From JANNUT01 sp046331425 (lineage in GTDB: Bacteria; Acidobacteriota; Polarisedimenticolia; J045): DNA of 64,000 bases. The stretch lies in assembly GCA_046331425.1 (NCBI GenBank), contig JAXLQU010000004.1:153637-217636 (forward strand), given 5' to 3'. This document shows, piece after piece, positions 1-11,500 of this stretch. The translations under genes were made by a program, and so were the position numbers. The notes below the pieces were generated by a model that saw only the letters and a list, made by a program, of their open reading frames with translations, had not been told where the DNA came from and did not search any database. The stretch's first letter is position 1; every line of letters begins with the position of its first letter.

Positions 1-89
1 CGGGCCCACCACCGACTCCGCCTAATCTCTGCGCAACCGCCACACCGCGTGCTCGCGGTAGAAGGCGACTGCGAGGAGGATCGAGCGAG

Positions 90-683
90 ATGAGAACTAC
101 GAATGCAAGGTGGATAGCGGCAGCAGCAGTGGCGTTGGGCTTCGTCGCGACCGCATCCGCGGGCGAGAACTGGATGGTTCGGACGCGGCTGATCGACGTG
201 GCGCCGAATTCATCGGGCAGCGACGTGCTCGAGAAAGTCGATGTCGGCGACGACTTCACCGCCGAAGTCGATTTCACCCGCTACATCAACGCGCGCTTCG
301 CGCTGGAGTTGATCGTGGCGACGGCAGCACAGGAGTTGAAGCTTGACGGAACCAGCGTCGGTTCGGTCAATCACCTGCCACCCACGCTGGTGGCCCAATG
401 GCACTTCAAGCCCAGCGACAAGTTCAACCCGTACGTCGGCCTCGGCCTGAACGCGACCTTCTTCTACGGCAAGAGCGGACTGATCGACTCGCTGAAGCTT
501 TCCACCAGTTTCGGCCCAGCCGCCCAACTCGGGGCCGACTGGAAGATTACCGAACGCACCTACCTGAATTTCGACGTCAAGTACATTGGCATCAAGACCG
601 ACGTGAAGTCTGAGGGGAACAAGATTGGCGAGGTGAAGATCAATCCGCTCGTGATCGGCTTCGGAGTCGGTTGGAAGTTCTAG
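90..683 (+). CDS. OmpW-family outer membrane beta-barrel protein
   Basis: This is a 197-residue protein with a clear Sec signal peptide (hydrophobic stretch at residues 9-24, Ala-rich cleavage near ASAGENW). The mature chain alternates polar and hydrophobic strands and ends in GFGVGWKF, with the terminal Phe recognised by the BAM complex. The length, the GENWMVRTRL start and the FNPYVGLGLN strand fit the OmpW/AlkL family of eight-stranded barrels that pass small hydrophobic molecules across the outer membrane. A GAGGAGG ribosome site precedes the ATG at about 12 bases. It stands alone: the next gene is over 300 bases away. The substrate is unknown. Family assignment is good, function is inferred. 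Confidence 0.85.
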   Translation: MRTTNARWIAAAAVALGFVATASAGENWMVRTRLIDVAPNSSGSDVLEKVDVGDDFTAEVDFTRYINARFALELIVATAAQELKLDGTSVGSVNHLPPTLVAQWHFKPSDKFNPYVGLGLNATFFYGKSGLIDSLKLSTSFGPAAQLGADWKITERTYLNFDVKYIGIKTDVKSEGNKIGEVKINPLVIGFGVGWKF

Positions 684-880
684 AACTCGTTTCATAACCA
701 TCTGCTCGAGTACTCTCCAATCAGGAACGGTTGATTGGCGCAACAGCGCTGCGCGAGGAGACCTGCGTGGCTCGGCGAAACAGGGCGCAGTCGCCGAGCG
801 CTTCAAGAAGGAAGAGAGCTGCGCCGCAATCGGCACCGCTGGGACAAAGGCGGCCAACCCTGTGGTCGGGGCGTGTCTGA

Positions 881-898
881 TCGATCTCGCGAGATCGA
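881..898. promoter_or_regulatory. Perfect 18-bp palindrome in an otherwise empty intergenic gap
   Basis: TCGATCTCGCGAGATCGA is a perfect inverted repeat in the 330-base gap between the OmpW-like gene and the TPR gene. It could be an operator for a dimeric regulator or a short hairpin. It has no T-tract, so it is not a classical terminator. Nothing else recognisable lies between 684 and 1013. Confidence 0.35.
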
Positions 899-1013
899 CT
901 CCATGACACGCACCGACGCACTTCGCTGAGGGCAAACACGCCGCGGGCTTGCCTCGCGAGCCGTCACTCTGGGTGCTGCCTTCAGCAGTTCTCTTCGTAT
1001 ACTCCCGGTCAGC

Positions 1014-1937
1014 ATGCCGACGCACCGCGACAGCCCTGGGAGCACATCCCGTTCTCAGCCATTGGTTTCCAGCGCTCGGGCTGCAATCCGGCATGCAGTC
1101 ATGGCCGCGTTTCTCGTCGCCTGCCTTGGAATCGCCCTCGCGCACGAGAGCCTCGACCGGCAACTCGCCGATGCCACTCGCCGGGTGATTGCGCAACCAA
1201 ACGAGGCGGTGGCGCGGTTTCATCGCGCCGAGCTTTATCGCGTGCGCGGGGAGGTGGAGCTCGCGCGTGCCGACTACCGTGCAGCGCGCGCTCTCGACCC
1301 CCAACTCGCAGCGGTCGACCTTGGCCTTGCGGAGTTGATGCGAACGACAGGAGAACTCGACGCTGCGTTGGGGCACCTCGAGCGCTTCCTGCAAACGCAT
1401 CCCGAGCATGAGTCGGCGCTCGTGATGCGCGGCCGCGTGCATGCTGCACGAGGCGACGCCGCGCTGGCTGCCGCCGATTTTGGCGCTGCGATCGTTGCGG
1501 CCGAAGTCGCTCGCGGCCCACAGCCCGAGTACTACATCGAGCGCGCCGCCGCGTTGGAGGCGTGTGCGCCGCCACAGACAGAGCAAGCGCTGCAAACACT
1601 CGAGGCGGGACTGCGGCGACTCGATCGGCCGGTTACGCTGTTGCGTGCTGCTGTCGAAATCGAGGTGCGGCACGGGCGCTTCGATGCTGCTGCCGAGAGA
1701 ATCGCCGCGGCCTTCTCGAACGACGCCGAGATTCCGCCCACGTGGGCGATGCGCCGCGCAGAGTTGCTCGAGCGCGCAGGATGCAACGTTGAGGCGCGCA
1801 GCGCGTACGCACGTGCGCTGGCCAGGCTGAGTGCTCTTCCTCCCGAGCGGCGAGTTGTGTCGGCGATGGCACGTCAGGCAAGAGAGATCGAACAGTCGCT
1901 GTCGAGGCTCGACTCGCTGTTGGCGTCGCCGCCATGA
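1014..1937 (+). CDS. Secreted or anchored TPR-repeat protein
   Basis: This 307-residue protein has a hydrophobic segment at residues 30-43 (MAAFLVACLGIALA), probably a signal peptide or anchor. It is followed by helical tetratricopeptide-like pairs (AVARFHRAELYRVRGEVELA, ALGHLERFLQTHPEHESALV, GDAALAAADFGAAIVAA). An internal ATG at 1101 would start just at the hydrophobic core, but the longer form keeps the Arg-rich n-region. TPR proteins are scaffolds, so no enzymatic role is implied. The stop overlaps the ATG of the next gene (ATGA), indicating translational coupling with the metallophosphatase. A periplasmic partner role for that enzyme is inferred. Confidence 0.75.
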   Translation: MPTHRDSPGSTSRSQPLVSSARAAIRHAVMAAFLVACLGIALAHESLDRQLADATRRVIAQPNEAVARFHRAELYRVRGEVELARADYRAARALDPQLAAVDLGLAELMRTTGELDAALGHLERFLQTHPEHESALVMRGRVHAARGDAALAAADFGAAIVAAEVARGPQPEYYIERAAALEACAPPQTEQALQTLEAGLRRLDRPVTLLRAAVEIEVRHGRFDAAAERIAAAFSNDAEIPPTWAMRRAELLERAGCNVEARSAYARALARLSALPPERRVVSAMARQAREIEQSLSRLDSLLASPP

Positions 1938-4381
1938 GCTGCCGCACGACGCGCGCTGTTCGCAGAGAGATGCTTCTTGCGATCGCGCTCTTGCTTGCGC
2001 CTCGGTCGGCGCTGGCAGAAACCACACTCGTGCAGTTCGGCACTGCGATGCGCCACCTTGCCAACGCGGACGATCCAGGCATCGGCACGAGCTGGACTGC
2101 GGAAGCGTTCGATGACGCCGGGTGGCAGAGCGGTAGCTATGGGGTGGGCTACGACACCGCAGCGAGCGCACAGCAACTGCTGCTGACAGTCGTTCCGGCC
2201 GGAACCGTTTCTGTGTACACGCGCGCGCGCTTTACGCTGGCGAGCCCAAGCGATGTACACGACATCTGGCTTGGAGCCGATTGGGATGACGGCTATGTCG
2301 CGTGGGTCAATGGCGTCGAAGTCTATCGCTCGCCGGAGATGCCGGGAGACGTGCCGGCGTGGAACACGCTCGCCTCGCAGCACGAGTCGAGCAACGGCGC
2401 GACGGCGAGCTACCTTCCGCTGCACGATATTTCCGCGCTCGCGCTGCCCGTACTGCATGCGGGAGAGAACGTGCTTGCCATCGGTGCTTGGAATTCCAGC
2501 GCCTCTTCGAGCGATCTTGTGCTTGTTCCGAAACTCTTGATCAACGCCGATCCACTTGTGTCGCGTGGACCTTACCTGCAGCGCGGATCGTCAACCGGTG
2601 TCACGGTGCGATGGCGCACCAACGTCGCTAGCGACAGCGAGGTTCGCTACGGCACCAGCCCAACGCTGCTGACTTCGGTCGCAGGTTCATCGACTCCGAG
2701 CACCGAACATGTCGTGTCGCTGACGGGACTCGCTCCAGACACTCGCTACTACTACTCGGTGGGCACCACGGCGGGACCGCTGGTTGGCGGGGACGCAGAC
2801 CACTCTGTGCTCACGTCGCCCACCGCCGGCACATCCAAGCCGCTTCGCATTTGGGTTCTAGGCGATTCCGGCTTTGCCAACGCCGACGCGCGGGCCGTGC
2901 GCGACGCGTACACCGCGTTCACAGCGACTCGGCACACCGACCTGTGGATGATGCTGGGTGACAACGCCTATCCAAACGGCACCGATACGGAATATCAAGC
3001 GGCCGTGTTCGACACGTATCCACAGATGTTGGCCAAGTCGGTCTTGTGGCCCACATACGGCAATCACGATGGCTACTCTGCCGACGCTTCGACCCAGAGC
3101 GGACCGTACTACGACATCTTCACGCTTCCAGCCGGCGCCGAAGCCGGTGGAATTGCATCGGGCACCGAGGCGTACTACTCATTCGACTACGCCGACATCC
3201 ACTTCGTCTGCCTCGATTCCTACCAGTCTGCGCGAACGGCGGGCAGCCCCATGCTGAGCTGGCTACAAGACGATCTCGCGGCGACATCGCAGCGTTGGAT
3301 CGTGGCGTTCTTTCACCATCCGCCCTACACGAAGGGGTCGCACGATTCGGACGTTGATACAGAGTCGCTCGAAATGCGCGGATTCGTGCTGCCGATTCTC
3401 GAGGACTTCGGCGTCGACCTGGTGCTGTGCGGACACAGTCATTCTTACGAGCGTTCCTATCTTCTCGATGGCCACTACGGGCCCTCATCGACATTCAATG
3501 CAAGTCACCAGGTCGATAGCGGCAGCGGACGCCCGGGAGAAACCGGCGCTTACACCAAGCCGCTGTCGAGTGCGAGCCCGCACGACGGGGCCGTCTATGC
3601 GGTGGCCGGAAGCTCCGCCCAAGCCAGCGGCGGCAACTTGAATCACCCGGCGATGTTCGTATCGATGAACAGGCTTGGTTCGATGGTGCTCGACTTCAGC
3701 GGCAATCGACTCGATGCGAAGTTCCTCGACAGCGTGGGCAGCGTGGCGGACTCCTTCTCGTTGATCAAGGATCCGGCTCGGCTTCCTGTCGTCGAGTTCG
3801 GCTCAGCGCCGCTATCGGGAACAGTGCCGCTGTCGGTCACTTTCACCGATCGCACGGTCAACGGACCGCTCGCGTGGGCCTGGGATTTCGACAACGATGG
3901 AACCACCGACGACCTCGCGCAGAATGCAGCGCACATCTACACCCAGCCCGGCATCTACACGGTGCGACTTGCGGCGACCAACGTCGCCGGTACCGCGGCA
4001 ACATCAAAATCGAAGCTGATCTGCGTTACCGGCTCATCGGCACCCAACGCGGTGCAAGGACTGCAACTGGCAAGCGACGAAAGCACGCTGACCTGGCAGC
4101 GACATCAAGAGGGTGCAACCTACGATGTGGTGCGCGGAGACACTGCCGTGTTGCTTGCCGCCGGCGGCGATTTTGCCGCAGCGCTGCAGGCGTGTGTCGA
4201 GAACGACAGCAATGATGAGCAAGCGTGGGACGCCGCCGTGCCGGCAACCGGCAGTTCGTTCTTCTACTTGGTGCGAGCGGTTCGGTGCGATGGCCTGGCA
4301 GGGACATGGGACGAATCGCCACTCGGCCAGGTTGGATCGCGCGATGCGGCGATGAACGCTGCGCAGAGTGGGTGCCCGTAA
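1934..4381 (+). CDS. Secreted purple-acid-phosphatase-like metallophosphoesterase with PKD domain
   Basis: This 815-residue protein has a signal peptide (AIALLLAPRSALAET). The order is an N-terminal beta-sandwich region, a fibronectin-III/PAP N-terminal domain (about 205-295), a calcineurin-like catalytic domain (about 305-560), a PKD domain (about 615-700) and a C-terminal FnIII-like module ending in SGCP. The metal ligands of the family are all present: GDSG, GDNAY, GNHD, FFHHPPY and GHSHSYER. It probably hydrolyses extracellular phosphate esters with a dinuclear metal centre. The extreme C-terminal module (a FFYLVRA strand, then a closing Cys-Pro) resembles that of the Cys-rich protein at 28.4-30.4 kb. 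It is coupled to the upstream TPR gene by a 4-base overlap. Confidence 0.9.
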   Translation: MSCRTTRAVRREMLLAIALLLAPRSALAETTLVQFGTAMRHLANADDPGIGTSWTAEAFDDAGWQSGSYGVGYDTAASAQQLLLTVVPAGTVSVYTRARFTLASPSDVHDIWLGADWDDGYVAWVNGVEVYRSPEMPGDVPAWNTLASQHESSNGATASYLPLHDISALALPVLHAGENVLAIGAWNSSASSSDLVLVPKLLINADPLVSRGPYLQRGSSTGVTVRWRTNVASDSEVRYGTSPTLLTSVAGSSTPSTEHVVSLTGLAPDTRYYYSVGTTAGPLVGGDADHSVLTSPTAGTSKPLRIWVLGDSGFANADARAVRDAYTAFTATRHTDLWMMLGDNAYPNGTDTEYQAAVFDTYPQMLAKSVLWPTYGNHDGYSADASTQSGPYYDIFTLPAGAEAGGIASGTEAYYSFDYADIHFVCLDSYQSARTAGSPMLSWLQDDLAATSQRWIVAFFHHPPYTKGSHDSDVDTESLEMRGFVLPILEDFGVDLVLCGHSHSYERSYLLDGHYGPSSTFNASHQVDSGSGRPGETGAYTKPLSSASPHDGAVYAVAGSSAQASGGNLNHPAMFVSMNRLGSMVLDFSGNRLDAKFLDSVGSVADSFSLIKDPARLPVVEFGSAPLSGTVPLSVTFTDRTVNGPLAWAWDFDNDGTTDDLAQNAAHIYTQPGIYTVRLAATNVAGTAATSKSKLICVTGSSAPNAVQGLQLASDESTLTWQRHQEGATYDVVRGDTAVLLAAGGDFAAALQACVENDSNDEQAWDAAVPATGSSFFYLVRAVRCDGLAGTWDESPLGQVGSRDAAMNAAQSGCP

Positions 4382-4678
4382 GCTCCGGCGCAGTGTCGTG
4401 ACCGAGGCGGGGAGCGCGTCGGGCCTCAGACCCAGATGATCGACAGTCCAACGTGCTGCTCGATGAGCGGGCTTGCCGCATCGGCGAGCGCGGACGTCCC
4501 GGCTTCGCGCCTGACGATGACCCGGCTACTTTGTGCTGCGTGTCGCCGAAGTTCTTCGCCTAATCTTCCGAGCAATCCTGTGTCTGCAGCATGCTCGGCG
4601 TCGAGCCCCGCGCCCCACGGCAGAGGAGCTGACGGTCGAGTTGTTGCGAAGGTGGTATAGAGAACCGGAGGGTCGTGC

Positions 4679-5170
4679 GTGAGTCGAAGAAGCCGAACCA
4701 TCGTAGCGGTCTTGGCGGCGCTGGTTGCGCTCGTCGTTGGCGTGAGGGCTCGTTACCCGGGGCAGGCTCCGACAGCGTTGCCCGCCGGGGACTGTGATTC
4801 CGACTTGTGGAAACACGTCTATGACCAAAAGCGATTACGAGTCGTCGAGGCGTGCACCGCCGTAGAGGGCCGGGTGATAAGGGTGCATCGCGCCCAGGAT
4901 GGTGACGTGCACATCGAACTTGACCCTGACAGCAAGTCGGTGTTGAACGTCATGAATCTTCTCCATGTCAACGGGCATCTCGTCGTCGAGGTGATCTGCG
5001 AACACGCCGCAGAGGAAGCCGAGGCGAAGGACGCATGCGCCGATCATGTTCCGCGTGTCACGATTCCCAATCGCGGTGATCGTGTCCGCGTTACAGGGGC
5101 CTACGTTACCGATCTTCACAATCGATGGAACGAGATCCACCCGGTGACGCGGATCGAGGTGCTGCACTGA
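4679..5170 (+). CDS. Hypothetical exported protein, possible OB-fold
   Basis: This 163-residue protein starts at GTG and begins with an Arg-rich n-region and a long hydrophobic segment (IVAVLAALVALVVGV), so it is exported or anchored. The mature part has an EGRVIRV...DGDVHIEL strand pair and ends with GDRVRVTGAYV and WNEIHPVTRIEVLH. This strand order is suggestive of an OB-fold. Three Cys in the mature domain could form a disulfide. I do not recognise a named family. It sits alone between the metallophosphatase and the convergent giant gene. The 297 bases before it (4382-4678) show nothing clear. Confidence 0.6.
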   Translation: MSRRSRTIVAVLAALVALVVGVRARYPGQAPTALPAGDCDSDLWKHVYDQKRLRVVEACTAVEGRVIRVHRAQDGDVHIELDPDSKSVLNVMNLLHVNGHLVVEVICEHAAEEAEAKDACADHVPRVTIPNRGDRVRVTGAYVTDLHNRWNEIHPVTRIEVLH

Positions 5171-5457
5171 AGGCGTGCGAGCTGCACGAAGGGCCAACCG
5201 GCCCGCGAGTGTCACGTCACTGAGATCGATCTCGGCGCGCTTGGGCTTACCGATGGCGAGCAGCAGACACTCTTGGGGAACCTATCGAAGGGATGCGGCC
5301 CATTCCACGGCAGGTCATGGCGACGCCGGCGCGCCGGTTGGTGATGCGCACGATTCTCATTGCAATCGAAACGTGGATTTCCGGTGGTGACACGACCTGG
5401 CCCGCGACCTGGTGCCGCGGACGCGAGCTTCGATGTCGCTTGGTGGCGGGTCGAGTT

Positions 5458-5493
5458 GCCCCGCGCGCAGCGGTGTTTCGCTGCGCACGGGGC
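5458..5493. terminator. Strong hairpin between convergent genes
   Basis: Arms GCCCCGCGCGCAGCG and CGCTGCGCACGGGGC pair over 14 bp with one mismatch around a GTGTTT loop. The hairpin lies 18 bases past the stop of the giant minus-strand gene and downstream of the plus-strand 4679-5170 gene, so it could terminate both. There is no T-run. The remainder of the 5171-5510 gap holds nothing I recognise. Confidence 0.6.
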
Positions 5494-5510
5494 AGTTATC
5501 GAACCAGAGC

Positions 5511-8500
5511 TCAGAACTTTCCGAGCAACTTCACGAACCAACCGCGCTGTTCATACGACTGGTCGGTAAGGTCGTCGGAGTAGTTGGTGAAGTTGTACCC
5601 CAAGCCGAGCTTGACGTAATCGCCGACGCCTCGATACAAGGCGACCAGTGCGCCGCTGCGCGAGTCATCCGTCTCTCGGCTGGTGAGGTTGCGCCACTCG
5701 ACCAACGCGTTCCAATCCTCCATCACATCGAAACGGACCTGCAGGATCCCGAGGAACGCGTCGCTGACGAACCATGCGCCGCGATCGCGATTCTCGCGCA
5801 CCTTGCCCTGGCGATCGGCGAACTTGGTGCCGAGCGACCAGCGCGGAGACAACTGCCAGTTGCTCTCGAGCGATGCGACGCGGCTGCGTTGATCGGGGCG
5901 CAGTACGCTCTGCTCGGGGCCGACCAGATCGTAAAGCAGCGTGTACTTGCCCAGCAGGTTGACGCGATCGAAGTGGGCAGGGCGGTAGGCGAAGCCGAAG
6001 CTCACCTCGCGGAACTGCGCGTCATTGAACTCGTCGGCGGTGGTGCTGTTCTCGGTTTGCGAGAGGTTGAAGCGGCCGAGTAGCGACAGGCCTTGCGTGA
6101 TCTTGCGTTTGAAGAAGTTGGTGACCAGCCACTGCGTGCGTTGCGTGGCGCCGTCGTCGTCTCTGTACTCGAGCTTGCCGTTGTAGCTCGTGGCCTCGTC
6201 GAGATAGCCAAGCGAGAAGCCGGCCGCATCGCGATCGATGCCGCCGCTGGTTTGATCGTCGAGTGAGCTGCGCTGGACCGTGGCGCCGAGCTGCCAGCGC
6301 TCGGTCGGTTTCCAGTTCAAGCCAAAGACGTGCGCGGCCGAAGCCGGTTGATCGCCGCCACCGAACTGGCTCTCGTTGAAGACGGAAAGTTGATTCGAGA
6401 TCTGCTGGCGCCGGCCGACGGTGATCGTTCCGCGATTACCTTGGGTGCGATCGGCCTGCTCGGTGTAGTTCATGTAGATCGTGCGATCGGCCGCCGGCGT
6501 CCAATCGACCCCGACGCGCGCGGCGTCGCCGCGATCGCCGCTCGAGAGCTCGCCGCGCAAACCCCACGCGTCGCCGACCTTGGAGCGAACGCCAACCGTG
6601 AACAGATCATTGGAGCGATAGCCGTCATCGTGGCTGAGTGTCGATTGCGCGATGCCGTAGATCTGCGTATGCGTCTTGACGTTGTAGCCAAGCTTGACCG
6701 CGCCAAGCGTCGCCGTGGTCGAATCGCCGAGTTCCGGTTGTTCCTCGACGCGGCGCAACTCACTTGCCACCGTCCAGCGCCCCTTGGTTCGGTAATCGCC
6801 CTGCAAGCTGATGAAGCGTTGATCGGTGAGGCCATCGATCTCTGTCGACGCGCCGCGGGCCGACAACGTGACGTGCTCACCGACGCGCCAGCGAGCCTCG
6901 GCCCCGTACTCCGTGGTGGTGGCGTCGGTGTGCAGTCGTGCGGTGGAGAAGCCAGCTTCTCGCTCGCGCCACCAGGCACCGAGTGCACCGTCGTGTTTGC
7001 CATCGGTCATCTCGGCGAGATTGACCCGTCCCTCCACCGAGATGGCATCGGCGCTGCGCGCTGCCGACGCCGGCGACGTGAACGGTTGACTGAAGGTCAG
7101 GCCGCCGTCGGTGGAGCCAAACGAATTGGCAGTCTGTGTTTCATCGGTTTGTGCATACTCCAACTTCAAAAACGTCCCTTTGCCGCCGCGCAGCACGACA
7201 TCGGCTTCCGACATCTGATAGTCGGTCTCGCGGCGCCCTTCGGTGACATGCGTGGCGCCCAAGCGCAGCTTGTCGCCGACCCAGGTGGAAGCGCGTGCGC
7301 CGAAGCTTGCGTCCTTGGGGTCGAAGCCCAGTGGTACGTACTCGTAGTCGACCAACAGCAGCGCACGATTGCCGTCGAGGGGATCGTCCTTGATCAGCGA
7401 CGGGTCGAGTTGATCGACGACCTGTGCGAGTGGACGGGTCAGAATCAGCCGCCCCTGTAGTTCGTCGACCTCGTAGTCGCGACCGCGCTCCAGTGTGAGC
7501 CGCTCGATCACGCGATCGGAATCGCGATCGCGCACTTCGACCCACACCTTTTCGGAACCGATCACGACGTTGGTGTCCTTCAAGTAGTAGAGCGAACCGC
7601 CGGTCCCCAGAAACTCGTTGTGCCCGAAGGCCGACTGAGGCTGCGACGCAAACACGCTGACATCGTGACGGTTATCGCCATAGGTGGTCAGCTTGGAAGA
7701 GCGGTAGTGCAACTGACCACCGGACAGCGAGCGGTTGTACTCGCCCAGTTCGGTGCCGGTGAAGTTGGTGTGGAAGTTACCGACCACCGCCTCGCTCTGG
7801 TCCCAATCCAAGCGCAGATAGAAACGGCCCTGTGAATCGACATCGGAAACCGTTGTCGAATCGTCTCCGTACACCGGGTAGTAGCGATCAGGGTCGATGT
7901 GACGGAACAGTTGGCGCGGATCGCGCTGGTCGAGCCGCTGCCACAGATCGCCCAGGTCTTCTTCTTGCGAGTCCAGTTGCGCCGTGAGCAGGTAACGCCC
8001 TTTGATCTTCCCCTTCAGGTACATCGCCACGCGGCCGGTCTGGTAAGTCGTCTCGTCGAACTGCTCATCGCCCGAAAGCGCCTCGACGTTCCCGCTGACG
8101 CTGTTCTTGCCGGCGGTCAACTCCGCCAGCCCGACCATCAGGAAGTACTTGTCGTCGACGCTGACGTCGAGGTTGCCGCGGAAGCTGTCTTTGCCTGCTA
8201 CCTCCACCTCGTAACGATGCTCACCGGTGGGGACTTGCTGTTCGACCACGAAGTTCCCGGCGCCATCGACCGGCACGCTTTCCTTGTTGATCTGTAGTTG
8301 AGCGCCTGGCGCCAGCCCTTCGCCGTGAATCCGAACACGATCGCCGGTGAGTTGAATCGTCTGTTTGGCCGGCGGTTGCTGCGCGATCTGCGCCGGCACT
8401 GCCAACTTGGTGCTGTCGTCTTTGAGCGCCTCGACGAAGCCGATCGTCTGTGCGGCGGTCTCGTCGATCCCGCCCTTCTGGCCGCGCACACGCAGCACGT

Positions 8501-11500
8501 ACTGCACCGAGTCGCCAGAATGCAAGACGCTGCCGTCATCGGTGCTGCCATCCCAGGTGACCCCTGTATCGAGACCAACTCGCTGGCCGCTGAGCGTCTT
8601 GATTGGCCGCGCGAGATCGCTATCGGTGGACCGATAAATCAACAACTCGTAGCTTTCGATGAACGAAGAGTAGTTGCTGCGCAGTTGGAACGTGAGTGGT
8701 GTGAATCCTGGCAGGCCTGGTGCGATCGCGCGGATCGGCGCCGTCACGTCCAGACGTGGATCGCGAACCGAAGGGTCTTTGACCAACCAGATCGAACCGC
8801 CGCTCGGCAACTGCAGCGAACTGTTCGAGCCGCCGTTGGTGGAGCCTTCCGGAAGTCTCACGCCAAAGTTGATCTTGGCCATGATCGCTTGGGTAATGTG
8901 CACCACACGTGGGTTGGGTGTGGTGAGTGTGGTGCTGGGAGGCAGCGTGGCCGGATCGAGCTTGAGAATCACGTTGCGCCCGCGTTCGAGGCGACCACCA
9001 TCGATGTCCGCCAAGTGATAGCGACCGGCAAGATCGGTTTCAACCACCAGCCCTTCGACGGTCGCGATTCGCACACCCGGCACGCCATCCTCGCCCTCGG
9101 TTTGCATGCCGTCGCCGTTCTTGTCGTTGAACACCTTTCCGATGATCGTGGTGCGATCGAAGATCGGATCGTTGGCCTCGATCGTGACCGTGGCACTCGC
9201 GGCGCGCCCGGCCGGCAGACCACCCACCAACGGTGTCGCGATGTTGCGAGCCGAACCCGGAATCACACCGGTGCCGACGCGCAGCGTGTAGCGGATCTGT
9301 GCCGGCTCGCCGGTGCTGAGGCTGAACGGACCGAAGACCACCGGTCGCGTCCCACTGAAAGTCAGTGCGGTGGAAACATCGTCGCGCGTGCCGAAGCGAC
9401 CATCCTCGCCCGCCAACACCAAGCGCGGTGACTCGGGGATCAGCTTGAAGCCGGCAGGGAGTGAGTCGCTCACCGTTACACCACTGACCGACGGTCCGGT
9501 GGCGTTGCGGGTGCTGACGGTAATCGTGTACGGCACCAACCCGCCGATGGTGGTGCTGGTCACCGTGGCTTCTTTGCGAACAATCAACTGTGTCTCGAAC
9601 GGAAGATCGAGGTAGTCGGGCCGGCCGTCATCGTCGGTATCGTCGTTGGTCGGATCGCCATCCTCGTTGGCGTCTTCATCCTTGGTCAGGAGTCCGTCAT
9701 TGTCGTCGTCGGTGTCGCGCCAATCGCGATTGTCGGTGTCGTCGCTGTTTTGCAGCGGTGCGTTGCTGCCGGTTTCGTTGCCCGGACCGAAGCCGTTGAC
9801 GGTATCGAACGCGTCGTCGAGTCCGTCGCTGTCGGCGTCGGTGCCGGAGGCGATGCGATCGGCGATGCCGTTGTGGTCGGCATCGTGTCCTTCGATCCGA
9901 TCGGGCACCGTGTCGTTGTCGCTGTCCAAGTCGAGATAGTCGGGTTGATCGGCGCCGTCGGTGTTGACCACCGTGATCGGCGTGCCGCCGTTGTCGGTGT
10001 CGTAGGCGTTGTCGAGGCCGTCGTTGTCGGTGTCGTTGCCGCTCGGCGGTCGATAACCCGCATCGCTCTGCGCTTCGACGTTGTCGACAATGCCGTCGTT
10101 GTCGGCGTCGATGTCGAGGCTGTTGGCGATACCGTCGCCATCGGTGTCGCCGTTTCCTTCGACGCTGTCGAGGATGCCGTCGTTGTCGTCGTCGAGGTCG
10201 ATCACATTCGGCACGCCGTCGCGATCGGTATCGATCGGCGCGTCGGTGTCGAGGTAGTCGGGCCGACCATCGCCGTCGGAATCGTCGTTGGTTGGATCGC
10301 CATCGCGGTTGAGATCTTCGGCCGTGGTCGAGCGGCTATCGTTGTCGTCGTTGGTGTCGCGCCAGTCGCGGTTGTCGGTACCGTCGGTGTTTTGCAGCGG
10401 TGCGTTCGATCCGGTGGCGTTGCCGGGGCCGAAGCCGTTGACGGTGTCGAACGCGTCATCGAGGCCGTCGCGATCGGTGTCGTTGCCCGAAGCGGTGCGA
10501 TCGGCAATGCCGTTGTGATCGGCATCGTGTCCTTCGATCCGATCCGGGACGGTGTCGTTGTCGCTGTCCAGATCCAGATAATCGGGTTGATCGACGCCGT
10601 CGGTGTTGAGCGGTGTGATGTTGCCGCCGCCGTTGTCGGGGTCGTAGGTGTTGTCGAGGCCGTCACCATCGGTGTCGACGCCGCTGGGCGGGCGATAACC
10701 TCCGTCGCTCTGCGCTTCGACGTTGTCGACAATGCCGTCGTTGTCGGAATCGATATCGAGGCTGTTGGGGATGCCGTCGCCGTCCGGGTCGGCATTCCCT
10801 TCGACGGTGTCGAGAATGCCGTCGTTGTCATCGTCGAGGTCGATCACATTCGGCACGCCGTCGCGATCGGTATCCAGTGGTGCATTGGTGTCGAGGTAGT
10901 CGGGCGTGCCATCGGCATCGGAGTCGTCGTTGGTCGGGTTGCCGTCGCGGTTGAGATCCTCCGCGGTCGTCGGTCGGCCATCGTTGTCGTCATCGGTGTC
11001 GCGCCAATCGCGATTGTCGATGCCGTCGGTGTTTTGCAGCGGTGCGTTACTGCCGATCGCGTTGCCGGGACCGAAGCCGTTGACGGTGTCGAACGCATCG
11101 TCGAGACCATCGCTGTCTGCGTCGGTGCCGGAAGGGGTGCGGTCAGCGACGCCGTTGTGGTTTGCATCGTGCCCTTCGATCCGGTCGGGCACCGTGTCGT
11201 TATCGCTGTCCAAGTCGAGATAGTCGGGTTGATCGGCGCCGTCGGTGTTGACCGGCGTGATCGGCGTGCCGCCGTTGTCGGTGTCGTAGGCGTTGTCGAG
11301 TCCGTCGTTGTCGGTATCCAGGCCGCTGGGTGGGCGATAACCCCCGTCGCTCTGCGCTTCGACGTTGTCGACAATGCCGTCGTTGTCGGCGTCGATGTCC
11401 AGTCGATCAGGAATGCCGTCGCCATCGGCGTCGCCGTTTCCTTCGACGCTGTCGAGAATGCCGTCGTTGTCGTCGTCGAGGTCGATCACATTCGGTACGC

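Noticed and set aside
210..2171. A 653-codon minus-strand frame across the OmpW-like, TPR and metallophosphatase genes
   Set aside because: It overlaps three well-supported plus-strand genes, has an Arg/Cys-rich unnatural composition and has no ribosome site.
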